Below are positions 1 to 11,394 of a stretch of 64,000 nt of DNA, one piece after another (the stretch's first letter is position 1; every line of letters begins with the position of its first letter). The notes under the pieces are model-generated. The model was given only the letters and a program-made list of their open reading frames with translations, was not told the DNA's origin and ran no database searches. Position numbers and translations under genes: made by a program. The stretch is from Hymenolepis diminuta (taxonomy: Eukaryota; Platyhelminthes; Cestoda; Cyclophyllidea; Hymenolepididae): positions 196,387-260,386 of the forward strand of contig CAADRB010000059.1 of NCBI GenBank assembly GCA_900708905.1, read 5' to 3'.

Positions 1-390
1 TCAATATAATGTAGCATTATCAGCAACATGGAAATAATTTAATAACAGGAAAAATTAATTTTTCAATCCTAAAACGTGCGTAATATTTGATAAGCGGAAT
101 AAGTTTTTTGAAACCCCATACTTTCACCAAATTTGATCATTTCTTTACGAAAATAATTTAAATTAAAGCTGACGATAATTATTATTTTCTAATTTACGTT
201 TTTGATTTATTATTTTGTTAACAATTACCTTTAAGTTGCTTAATAAACTCCGCAAGGTTTGAATGCTATTCTATTGCCCATTAGTCTGCATATTTTATAT
301 TAAATAGTTCTTCCTCACTGTAATATTTATCACGTCATTCTGTAATAACTGACTGCATTTCATAGTTTTGTGCGTTTCTATTGCTCAGAA

Positions 391-1408
391 ATGTCACCTT
401 CGTGGAAGTTCCACTTAAATATTTGGGTTATTTTAACTATGATAACCCAAGTCATTTTCTATGGACTATCATATATTGACAGCGTCACTCCCTACTTAGC
501 AGTTACTGTTGCCCGGATTTTGCCTCCTCATTGTTGGGTATGGACTTTAATTACATTTAACTTTTACAATGTACATATTTTCCACCTCCTTCTCGACATA
601 GTTACCGTATACCTTGTCGATGTAGCTATGTTTCCATCCTGGAAATTAACAGAAGTCATCAAATGCTGTGCTATGTCTCAACTCCTTACAACTTTTCTTG
701 TCGTTTCCACTCTTTTTATTAGCTATGCTTGTACATTTAATCTCGACCTTCTATTGGTTTCTCCTATCTGCGGTTTGACTCCTCTGTTTGGGACAGTTTT
801 AGTTGTCGCACGTCAGCTAACGCCAGACAATATTCTTGCGACATTGCCTTTGGGGAAATTTCGAATCAAGCATATTGCCTTTACCATGTTCTTCTGTTTT
901 CTCTTATTCCCAGTCTTGCGAATAAGCGATTATGTTCATTTTCTTCTTTTCTCTTATGGAGCGGTTGTGACTTGGGTTTATCTTCGATTCTATCAAAGGC
1001 ATAGCAACGGTGATGTCGGTGATACCACAGATGCTTTTAAGTTCTCTGGGTAGGTTTAAATTAAAAGTCAATTAATCTTTGCTGAAAGATTTTTCCCGAA
1101 TCACTTAGAACCGCCTGTATCCATTGCATCGAATGCTGTCTACCGTCTTTTGGTCAAAATTCATATTTGTCCACCGAAAACCGCCTTTGAAGCAGAATGT
1201 GTTGATCCGGCATTTACAGTTCGAGTGATTAGTAATGACGATAAAAGCTCTAGTGGGTACGTCTCCAAGTCTTCTTCGTTCTATGATTTTGTTCATATTT
1301 ATTTGTCTCTTTTGCCGTTCTAGAGACTCGAATGGGGATGTCGGTCAATCAAATAGTAATGCTATCAAACCTCTACTTCAAAATATCGTTGTAAAGTCAT
1401 CTTTATAA
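391..1408 (+). CDS. TMEM115: TMEM115-like Golgi rhomboid-fold membrane protein
   Basis: Exons are 391-1049, 1089-1256 and 1324-1408, giving 303 aa (human about 351). The introns are 39 and 67 nt, both GT-AG, with all phases consistent. The start is the ATG at 391; an in-frame stop lies upstream at 346. Residues about 8-195 hold several hydrophobic segments, as in the DUF1751 rhomboid-like family. The recognisable family motifs are LPPHCWVWT (about 44-52), WVYLRFYQRHS (about 195-205), and in exon 2 FFPNHLEPP followed by RLLVKIHICPPKT. Family members are Golgi residents involved in Golgi-to-ER retrograde traffic; that role is inferred by homology. The C-terminus is shorter than in mammals and lacks the acidic tail. 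The gene runs tail-to-tail into the minus-strand gene ending at 1654, and an AATAAA near 1646 would end the transcript inside that neighbour's 3' region. Confidence 0.88.
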
Positions 1409-1653
1409 TTTATATTTGGCGTAATAATATGCCTCTGTACTACTTATCCTAGAGCTCCAGAAATCATTCAATATTTTCAAAAAATTCCTCTTGTCTTTTT
1501 ATTTGTGTAGTTCTTTGTTCATTTCTTTTTTAAAATGCGCTTATTTGCACAGTGTCATGTTTTTTTTCAACGCTACACTGGTAATATTCGCCTAATCAAT
1601 TAGTAACTTTATTTGATCGAATCGGATGTTTAAATTTTAATTGGAAATAAAGA

Positions 1654-1985
1654 TTAGTTGAGGGAATAACTATCTATGAAAGTTTGGCGAAATGTCACTC
1701 CTTCCTTAATTGGTTTTGTTCTCCCTGAGTTTCCTAATTCAAGGTATTTTCGTATGCCCATTCAGTTTTTAATGTGTTGAGAGAAAAGCTGCGTTTTATA
1801 CCGTTTTTAAGAATTATAAGTATCTTAACGATTGGCAACTCGTGTTTCGTTTTCATAGCTTCAAAGTAACTATTTACGTTTAATAATTTTTGCTGCCGAA
1901 GATTATCTTGTTCGATCCTGCTCAAAAATTTTCCTTGCGGTAAAATCCAGGATTCAGGCAATTTGGGATCACGGTTGTTTTGCAT
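1654..1985 (-). CDS. small unidentified protein, two exons
   Basis: Exon 1 is 1985-1802 and exon 2 is 1733-1654 (minus strand), separated by a 68-nt GT-AG intron, giving 87 aa. An in-frame TGA four codons upstream of the ATG limits the start. The protein is polar and basic, begins MQNNRDPKLPESWILPQGKF, has a probably helical middle rich in Q, N and K, and ends with KEGVTFRQTFIDSYSLN. No transmembrane segment or known motif is visible and I do not recognise the family. The phase-1 junction (GG split codon) and the reading frame on both sides of the intron support a real gene. It converges with TMEM115, with about 245 bp between the two stop codons. It could still be a chance pair of open segments. 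Confidence 0.45.
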
Positions 1986-3898
1986 ATAATTTGGTCAATT
2001 TCGACTGGTTTAACCCTCATCCAATGAACTGTTCTATCTTAAGTCACCGAAATTTCCCCAATTTAAATCAATGCTTCTCCTGTTATTTGCGTGGATTTTT
2101 GCTTTATTGAGTCCCAGGGAATATAAATTCTCCTCTCTTGGTAGTGATATTGTCTTGGAGTCCTAAAGGGCAAATTTTGTGACGTTATTAGGAGGTTTGA
2201 GAGGTTAATATCATTTGACAGCACTCCAAATCATATGGGATATGATTTTGGGTCATTCTTGCACTGTGTGATCCACTTTTACAACGATTTTCGGAATAAG
2301 TAATCCAATTTCAAGGAGGTAATTACGGATCTAGGCGTCTCTAATTCCACATTTGCATACGAAAGTGGTATTAAAAATGCTCATATTTCACAATCTCTGA
2401 CATTTATTTTGATCGGCTTTTTTAAACTTATTTTCGTTGGTGGATGGTAATAACCCAAAATAGATCTTGAGAAAACTGATTCATATTTGAATAGATATAT
2501 TTTATAATGAAATATTGTAATTCTTTTAGTTATTTGGTCTGTTTGACCAAAAGAAGCAGTTGCATCATTTTTACACGTATGGTGTACTAAAGAGGTGGAA
2601 GAAGATTCTTCATCCTTAGGACCTTTCATGTTTGAGATATCTGAGGGTATTTAGGTCTTCGAGAACTTAGTTTTAAGTTCAGCCAGGACGTTGTTTCTTT
2701 AATAAGCGGTTTGATTTCATCTTCATTTTATTTTGTTCAGAAGAACAATTTATCGTACCTCCGAAATTATACATAAAAGCTACCTTCAGTTGGACAGACT
2801 AAGATTTGAAAATGAATAAAAAACGAATCTTAAAGTAATTACCTCTCAAACTCATAAATTTCAGAATAAATGACATATTTGTTTACCCCTTAGGATTACG
2901 TCCATATTCGGATAAAAACACACGTGAATTGTTATGTAAGAATGGAGGAAAGTAGTTTTGAAAATAAGGAATCAAAGGCATTAATTTGTTTGAAGATGAA
3001 TTACATAGAGATCACCTTGTTTGTACCCACTTTCTTAATAAACTAGGATAAGTGATTAAAAAAACACCTGTTTCTGAGCAAAAACACGGAAAACTCATTG
3101 ACCAGCATCCATAAAACCATGAATTGGGATTGGTGTTTTTTTCATCAGATGATTCCATCCGTTGTTGTCCATTCTATTAAGGTTTGAAGCATTTGAAATT
3201 AAAGAAACATGTGATTAAGGAAGAATAGTGTTAGTTTTATTTAGTATTTGAGTTTTCGCTTCATCATTTCCAGAATGTTTGGTATATGTTTGTGTATAAG
3301 ACCTCGATGACAAATAACATATTCGATCACCTGAATGACTGACCTATTGGTGGAATTCGGATTAACCTTAGTCACTACTCATTATTGGGGCCGCTTAAAT
3401 ACCACTCATGATGTATCCAAAGTTAGAAGTCGGGAAGGAGACTGAAAGCGTCGATTAATTTGACGGATAGACCGACAGGTTATAGTGACTCTCTGAAAAG
3501 AAAGGGAACATCTGGAACACACTTTTAAGGATGAAACGAGCGATTATTGTCTAAATGAAGAGTGAAGCATCCAATATTTTATCTGCACCGAAATTTTTGT
3601 TGTTTAAACCTTCCGCAAAGAAAATCCTAATCACACCCGAATTGATGTAGCTATATTCACTCGTGCGCCCGGAATTCCCCTCATTTTGTTAAATTACATA
3701 TCATGTCTAAGCTGCATATATTGTCTATCCGAGTGTCTTTCCTTTCTTCGTTACTTACTGTTCTGTTGTCTTGCTCATCTCAGAATTAGTCTCAATTATT
3801 AATCATTTGGTCGTTCTAGGTAGATTTTTTGCGTTCAATGATTATTTGTGTTCGAGTAGCACAAAATAACCAGATCAAATTGAATTTGTACTCTCAAC

Positions 3899-3922
3899 CT
3901 CTCTCTCTCTCTCTCTCTCTCT
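3899..3922. repeat. (CT)n microsatellite
   Basis: Twelve uninterrupted CT units in an intergenic region; visible directly. Confidence 0.95.
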
Positions 3923-5913
3923 AACCTTAACTACCAAGGGCACTCAGGACACAATATGGGCATGTAAGAAATCAAATCATATTGGGTTAAAGTTAAACGT
4001 GTTGAATTCATCTACTCAAATTATGTTCTGAAGTGCACTATGATCCTTCAAAGTAAGTATACTTTGTGAAACTGTCGCGAGGTAAGGGAAGCGTTAAAGT
4101 GATTTAAGGAAATCACCTTCTTCTGACTGAGGTTATATGTCGCTACTCAACACGTCAGATGTTATATCCATCACCAGAACGGGAAATAAAAGTTATATGT
4201 GGAGTAAGGGAAGAAGCAAAGCATGGCTTGAATATGTACAAAGATGCAGTCAATTCGGCTGAGGAAACAATTAAACGAGAAGATGCGATTCACAATTATG
4301 AAATATGGGTTAAATTCGAGGGAGAGGGACAGATAAGTAAGAAGCGTTTATTGAAAAGCCAGCGGAATCTAACTGTTTATAAAGGTGTTTATGCGTAGAA
4401 ACCTTCAACCAATTCAGTGAGGATGTAGAGTAAGCTTTTCACTTCTTAAACTATAAGAATTCCAAATTACTTCAACGCTCTCATCTTTCCTGATAAATTA
4501 ATGATCTCTTTTGCATTCTGAACGGCAAATCTATTTTAGTGTAGAGAGCTACATAATTCACTTTGTAGGTCTATTGGTTGCTTGTATAAACAATATTTCT
4601 GAAACATAAAAAAGCTGCATTTAATCCATGTAAAGTTTGCCTGTCTTCAAACGATGGGCGATTTTCAAGTGTTCTTCTTCTTGCCAGAAAAAAATATTCC
4701 AGTTGGTTTGCACTCAATCACTGTTAGAACTGAGTTGAAAACTTGATTTATTTATTATCCACTTTCGAAACTGAGAATTTCCATCGATTTCTTCTTGTTT
4801 TGGGAAAGCATACAAAACCTTAATCACTGTCATTTTTAACTAATAATCATAGTTAAAACTTATTCTCCAAGAAGGGAAAATAAACCGTTCGTTCTGCAGT
4901 GGAAATTACTTCCAGATATGTTCATATGGCTTATGTGTAGCATAAAAGTGAAAACGCCGGACAAATGTTAAATTTGAAATTGCGTTGTCGACTGATTACT
5001 TAAAACTTTTTGTCAACACAGCTCCCTGACTTTTGGTTTAATATTTTAGTAGCATGTTTGCAGGCCGTTAGGAGTTTGAAATTGATAATCAAACATATAG
5101 TAATGCCGATAAGAAGTTGATTTCTTCTTTTCAAAGAGGCCTCAGATATTTACTTCTTTCACTTGAAGGATGGCTCTCTATGCATTTCCAAAATTATTCT
5201 TTATTCGCATTTTCTGTGACACTACTTCGGTTTTTAGTCCACGAAGCTGCAGTGACGTCCATACGTCCCCGTGGCTCAAACTCCTATCTGGCATGTTTAG
5301 ACAAGTTTATCGATTCTAATTTTTTCTAATAATTGTCCCGTCTCATTTTAAAGTACATCTGCACTCATACCTTTACGCGCGTCCTTACCCAAGCGAGTCA
5401 TATAAATTGTCTTGGTATTTCCACTCATACAATCACGCGCAGGTACACGCTTATGATTGACCTGCTCCGATTATTCCCCCTTCTCCACTATTCCTCGGCT
5501 CACTCTTAATTGCTCGACTCCCCGTCGTAGCTAGTCGGCTCCTAACTTCTGCTCTAAAGCTGTTGTTTGCCGTGATTAGCTATGAGCTATAGTCTCAGCT
5601 TTTACAATCTAGACCTGACTTATTGGATTCCACATTTTGCTACAAATTGGTGATTCGATTCTTGTTGCTTCTACTTCAACACAGAATTGTAAGGAAAATT
5701 TAGGGAATAAACCAGGAGAATACCGTGATGCCGTTGAAAGCCAGTCAATTGGAAAAGTCTAAGGCCACAGATATAAAGAGCCTGAATTAGTTATTTCCAA
5801 AAAATGATGAAAAACTTTATTTAGCGTTATTATCTTAAGTTAAGTGGAAATCTATGGCTTTTTGTTAATTTCACCAAAAAAATAGGGAATATTGATATTA
5901 TGCCCACTTCTAG

Positions 5914-6194
5914 TGGGCAAACGCGACACCTGCATTCCCTTTGTAATTACACTAATTGCAAATGCAAACCGACAAAACCACAAAATACCAAGACAAGAAA
6001 CGGCACCTCCATTGATAGGTCGATTTACATTGTCCGCCGACTACAATAGTAATGTAAACCGACTCCTTCAGAAGGGGGAATTAAAAGAAATAGAAACTCA
6101 AAATTGGAAAATAAAAAATCTTATATGGGAGAGTTATTTTGCTGGGCAATCTTGTTTGCTTATGTGCAACACATACGAAATATTTAAGGACTGA
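5914..6194 (+). CDS. possible terminal exon of an unidentified gene
   Basis: The frame is open from a possible 3' splice site (cttctag ending at 5913) to a TGA at 6192-6194. It is followed by an AATAAA at 6278-6283, as expected of a last exon. The encoded stretch, including PPLIGRFTLSADYNSNVNRL and a Lys/Glu-rich helix-like part, has more normal composition than nearby chance frames. I found no upstream coding exon that joins it cleanly, and I recognise no family. Treat it as a lead only. Confidence 0.2.
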
Positions 6195-7903
6195 TCTTTT
6201 CTTCTCTTCTATTTGACTATTGCAAATAGCTTGCGATTTGATCTAATTGTCAATTTTTTCTATTCATTTACACACTCAATAAAAGAGTAAAATTTTATCA
6301 TAACTGAAATTTGTTACATCTGTTAAATAATTTGGATAACACAAAGATACCTATCCCTTGTCCATAGTATTTTTGTCACTCATGCATACATGTATTACGA
6401 ATATAATAAACTATTACCTCCCCCAAATGTGTTATTTATATTGAGAAAATGATATTATTTAGTTGTATGTTTAGGTAGAATCAAGAAGCCCTTATCGGAC
6501 CTCATAAACATGTTAGTCAAACTGATAATTTGGAGGTAGATATAAGTCAGAGATTGATGATGGCGTTGATTGATGTGGATGAGCTATACGTGAGTAATTG
6601 ACCTCCAAGTCGGAAGTGATGCTTCCATTTCATTTCCATAAAATGATTCCATTATTTGCATGAGCTAAATGCAACGTGATGTGAAATGACAGCCGAATGT
6701 ATGAAATGGGACGTGATCGCAGATATGACAAGTCAGTCAATTAATCATTAATAATTTAGCCGAGAGAGAGAGTAGTTAAATATATTAGATGAGATTATCG
6801 GTACCATGAGGCGATCAGTTTAGTCATTATTAATACTTTATGTACGCTTATAATATAGCAAAATGTTGTCAGTGCTACGCCCCTCAGAATATCTATTAAA
6901 ATTCAATCAATAAGAATTTTAAAATAAGTGAAAAAACGCAACATTAGAACAATCTGTGTGGATTATGAATAAGCTAAGACCTTAATGTTTGCTATGGGAT
7001 TCGATTTAGATGTAATTCAGTTGTATTCTCACCAAATGGATTCAAAATCAAGAAAGAAAATATTCTTCAATGGTAAATCTGGATACGTATTTGTAAGATA
7101 AAGCTTATGCCAAATTTTGCATATGAAAACTATACTCAGTTAACGAAACATGTAAATTGTACTAAAAACCTCCATTTAAAAAATACAGAACACAATTTAA
7201 GCTGGATTTTCCACTGTCAAACCTGGACTATCAGTGGCTAATCAAATATTGATGCCTTTTATATTAATCTTTGAATAGATAAAGAAGAAATAATTATTAA
7301 ATTTTGAAAAATTTGCTCCCTGTTACTTTTTCCCGAAAAATAAAGCAAGAAAATAAATTCCACATATAAATGAACAGTATATACTAAGACAAAAAATTTT
7401 TGGAATTAACAATCAACATTTCAGTTTGAAATCAATGGGTAATTTCGTTGAAGAGAAAAGTCTTATAAGGAGTAACTCCAGAGATCTTCAGAAGTATAAA
7501 ATGGATTTAATCATTACTACCAAATTTTCCCTGTAAATTAAATGGTTAATGGGTAAAAACATAAATACGCCTATGATTAAGTGAATTGCGCAGTAAAATA
7601 TATAAAAACAAATATAGAATCATAATCCTCTCAAATTTAAATATTTAAATTACGAAATTGATTGCTAAACAATATGATTATTATTTACGAAGTTCACTGG
7701 TGGACCGGTTTACCGGTTAAAAATAAAAAAAGGCGTTAAATAATCTTAAACTCAATAATAATGTTTAAAACTTTTCCATTATTTTTTTAATAAATATGTG
7801 TCAGTACTACTTTATTTTAGTCACTAAATTTACTCTACCTTTCAAAGCATTTGTTTAAAACTGCGAAAATTCCCTGTGTGCACTTTTGCGTATATTTCTA
7901 GCA

Positions 7904-8833
7904 ATGTCTGGCGGATCGCATGCTTTAGAATTGAAGGAGGATGATGTCAAGCTTATGACCGCTGCTAAGGTGCACATTGGCAGTCAAAATGTTGACCATA
8001 AAATGGAACAATACGTTTATGGTCGAGGTCCCGAAGGTAATCACATTATCGACCTTGGTAAAACTTGGGAGAAGCTTCTCCTAGCTGCTCGCGCTATCTG
8101 CGCTATTGACAACCCCGCTGATGTTGTCATTATCGGTGGTACACCTGCCTGCCAACGCGGATCTCTTAAGTTCGCTCACTACACTAAGACCACATCCGTC
8201 AACGGTCGTTTCACCCCTGGCGCATTCACTAACTACATCCAATCTGGATTCAAGGAGCCTCGTCTTCTCATTGTTTGCGACCCTAAAGCCGATCATCAGC
8301 CTATCCGTGAAGCTTCAGCTGTCAACATCCCAGTGATCGCTTTCTGCAACGTTGATTCTCCACTCACTTGCGTTGATATTGCCATTCCGTGCGATAATGT
8401 TAACGTAAGCGAGCTAATTATTTATATAATACCATGCTTTAGAAATTCTCGATTGCTCTCATGCTCTGGATGTTGGCGAGAGAAGTTCTTCGCATGCGTG
8501 GCGAGATTGTACGCAGTGAACCTTGGGACGTCATGGTTGATCTTTTCATTATGAGAGAACAAACCGATGAAAAGGAAGAGAATGCTGAGGGTGAAGCTCA
8601 AGACGTTCCCTACGAAGTTCCTGCTGGAGAAGCAGGTAGTCTTTCGTTCTCCTGATTAAATTATTCTTAAATTTGTCCGAAAATCTACCACCAATATTTT
8701 CTTAGCTGAAGCCGAGGTTGAAGAGTGGGGAGCCGAGGCAAATCTTCCTGTCGCTGGTATGCCAGAACTTGGTGTAAAATCCAATGGAGTTTGGTCCTCT
8801 TATGATGTTAAACCTGAAACCTCCTGGGCTTAA
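7904..8833 (+). CDS. RPSA: 40S ribosomal protein SA (uS2), laminin-receptor family
   Basis: Exons are 7904-8404, 8443-8635 and 8706-8833, giving 273 aa (human 295). The introns are 38 and 70 nt with consistent phases. This is the uS2 component of the small ribosomal subunit. Diagnostic stretches include [18 protein letters not shown] near the N-terminus, [46 protein letters not shown] and [16 protein letters not shown]. The tail is acidic and ends in a Trp-containing segment ([15 protein letters not shown]), as in animal RPSA. The laminin-binding peptide region described for the mammalian protein (LMWWMLAR) reads LMLWMLAR here. Codon choice is strongly biased, as expected of a highly expressed gene. 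Two AATAAA signals follow the stop at 8840-8845 and 8861-8866. Confidence 0.96.
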
Positions 8834-8839
8834 GGTGTA

Positions 8840-8866
8840 AATAAAGAATTTTCTTCGGGAAATAAA
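8840..8866 (+). terminator. RPSA polyadenylation signals
   Basis: AATAAA at 8840-8845 and again at 8861-8866, only 7 and 28 nt after the stop codon, so the 3' UTR is very short. Confidence 0.75.
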
Positions 8867-10516
8867 TGTTCGTTTTTTTGTGAACGCGACTTGGTCGTTG
8901 TGCTTGTCTTGTTAATAAGCTATGTTTTCCTGTTTTCAATCGATGTGTTGAGCCGCGGATTTCTGGCGATTTTAGATCCGGTTCCGCTTTAGCATTTAAT
9001 AAATACTTATAACTTGTAGGGGTTGAATTACCTCAGAAGTGTTATAACGAGAGTCGGTTTAGACATTGCATTATGACTGATCGTCACAATAAGCAAGGTA
9101 TGTCTTCGAGCTTTTAACTCCTTCTGGAGAATGGGTTCTAAACTCACTGCTAAGGTAGATTATTGAAGAGGGTCGGCGCAAAAGGACCCTCGAGTCGAGT
9201 TTTCCTCATAGAGAGGTCTTGGGGTCCCGTCTCCTGATCGAAGAAAATGGGACCGGTAACTAAAGGTTCCGAATAATTACACGAAGATGATTCCGGTTAT
9301 GGGCTCTGGCGAGTTATGACGAGCTGCTGTTGGTCATCGATGTAGTTGTGTGAAATCATTACTTGCGTAGGGATTATCGTTAAATGGGTAGTCACTAATG
9401 CACTATTCAATAATATTCGGTATTTAAACAGTTCATAATCATAATACAGAATAATCGGCAAGTCATTTCTTGATTTTTGCCATTTCACAACAGTCGAGGC
9501 GTAAAGCTCTCCTAGAAATTGTAAGATGGCTGATCTTAACACTGCTCTCCTGCGCAGCCTTGAAATGCAAGGTTCTTATTCAATGGGTTCGTACTGGAGA
9601 GGAGTTCTTCGCAATTGGACTGTTGTGAAATGTCTTACTGAAACTTCTTTCGAGCCATCAGTTACCATACAAAGTCATGACTAGGGCAGATCAATTATGA
9701 GGAAGTCCTTGATGTGACTAGCCTATCATGTCTGAAACACAACGTCGATACTGCTCTTCAAATTGTGGAATCCCACCTGAGAGAAATTGGAACAAGAATA
9801 GTGAAATACAGCACTGCCAGTTGTTTTTGGGAAGTGTCCTTTTACTATTCTATAAATATGAAACTAGTAGCGACTTCAAGGGATCAATTGAGAATGTTTT
9901 AAGTCTTAACATAGTCATGTTTCAGAATATCTTTCCCAATGTTGAGATTATTTAAAATACTGGTATTTTCGAGGACTGTTGCTCAATATTTGCCCTAAAC
10001 TCCGGATTTGGGCTTTTAATCTAAACTATGCAAAGACTCCATCATAGTGCCTACCAATTAGACATGGTCTTCAGTCCCTTCCTCAAACATTTCGAGACTG
10101 ATAGTCAGACTTTTTCCCACCCCAAGCCACTTTTTGGTCATCAGCTGAATAACTTGGACATCCAAGTTGGTAGACTTAGACGCTATTCGATTATCTTCAT
10201 ATATTAATGCTTCCAAGACGTTATTCAACATAGCTCATCCAGTTCTTGAGCTTATCTTGAAATACGTGCTCAAATTTCAGGTAATTGCGATAAAAGGTTG
10301 GGTATTGGTAGAGCGATCAGTTTCACTGAAAATTTGGATTTTGAAAATAAGAGGGCACAAACAAATGGGGTTAGACAATATTACAGTATAAGATAACCAT
10401 AACAGGAAATTTAAAGATTAAACAAACGAAAAGACACCCACTTAACTTCGGAAAAAATATTAATCGAACCCAAGGCGCAAAAGAGAAGTATAAAAAATGA
10501 AGAATGTGTATTTACA
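8867..10516. other. gene-poor interval with short open fragments
   Basis: On the plus strand an ATG-led segment at 9073-9097 (MTDRHNKQ) ends at a good GTATGT donor. A downstream segment after a pyrimidine-rich acceptor near 9558 reads ALKCKVLIQWVRTGEEFF and then stops. An open stretch at about 9694-9901 reads EEVLDVTSLSCLKHNVDTAL. The pieces do not assemble into one frame I can defend and match no family I know. They may be a small gene, a decayed one, or chance. Confidence 0.35.
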
Positions 10517-11394
10517 TCATAACTTGGTTCCATGTTCCTTGTACATGGTCAAAATAGCATTTCGAATAGTAGCATGTAGCCTGTCGGCCCGCTGAAAAGC
10601 ATCACCAAAAACTTTTTGTAGGGTCTGCGGCGATTTCAGTTCTAACTTCTCGGCATTAAACATCGAAACTTGCCGTAATTGCGTCAATAACGCGATTGAA
10701 GATGTCCTTTCTTCGTTGCAGTCCGCAGAACTGAGAGAAGATGTATCAATATCTAATCCAATAGCCAAATCGTACATCTGAACACCACTGTTGACAAGAG
10801 CCAATGTGGCGCATGTTATACCCGCAGAAAGACAAGATGATATGTTTGAAATCTGATCACCTAATTCTGTTCCGTCGTCAAGAACTGTTACTGCAACTAT
10901 ATATTTTCCCCGAGGAAAGCTGTCCTAAAAACATCAACTAAGAGCAAAATTGGACAAAGCTTACGAGGACAATAGAAGGCTCAAGAGCAGTTAGCAGAAG
11001 CTGACTTAATCTCTTTTCCTCGGCATCTCTTCCGCCTTCTCGTCGTATTTGTGAGCAAAAGGGAGCGAAGTTGAAACTGGTATAGAGTTGTCCATCTTGT
11101 TTAATCTAGATAAATTAAATTAAATTGACATTGTCGTACATCAATTGGACCGCAGACGCTACAAACAACTTTTATATTATTATACTCTAAATAGGCCGAT
11201 CCATCAGCGGTCGGGTTGATTCCCATGGTAAAGTCTATTGTATAATTATTTGCGAGATTACTTACATATTTGTGGGAGTTGGTCAATGGGTCTCTCAATC
11301 TAAAAATCACATACCTTTAAAGGAATTATACCTTCTTAGGCCTTATAAAATAGCATAAATCCAAAGCTTCTGGTGGTGCCTTAAATCTGTCCAT
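10517..11394 (-). CDS. EXOSC6: exosome complex component MTR3 (RNase PH fold)
   Basis: Five exons on the minus strand: 11394-11332, 11299-11266, 11234-11140, 11105-10965 and 10924-10517, giving 246 aa. The four introns are 32, 31, 34 and 40 nt, all GT-AG with matching phases. The protein has one RNase PH domain over nearly its whole length. The signature GSAYLEYNNIKVVCSVCGPI lies near residues 48-67, then FNFAPFCSQIRREGG, and VNSGVQMYDLAIGLD in the C-terminal half. The FNFAPF and VQMYDL stretches fit the MTR3/EXOSC6 branch better than RRP41. In animals MTR3 is a catalytically inert ring subunit of the 3'-5' RNA exosome, holding RNA for the associated nucleases. The start is the ATG at 11394. 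Confidence 0.88.

Larger units (their letters stand above)
1986..7903. other. long intergenic region, no firmly supported gene
   Basis: AT-rich DNA between the small minus-strand gene and RPSA. It contains a CT microsatellite at 3899-3922 and one weak candidate terminal exon at 5914-6194. The minus-strand frame at 2381-2629 and the plus-strand frame at 4159-4398 are open, but they show no family similarity and no convincing splice context. Short exons of an unrecognised gene could be hidden here. Confidence 0.5.

Noticed and set aside
4159..4398. 79-codon plus-strand frame rich in Lys and Glu
   Set aside because: Composition follows local A/G-rich DNA; no splice partners, polyadenylation signal or recognised motif.
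7690..7725. Near-palindrome ACCGGTTTACCGGT as an operator or transposon end
   Set aside because: Single occurrence with no partner repeat or adjacent gene arrangement that would support a function.
9520..9650. Resemblance of LLTLL...QWVRTGEEF to the Mediator MED14 N-terminal region
   Set aside because: Only a few scattered residues agree and the frame stops at once; not enough to name it.
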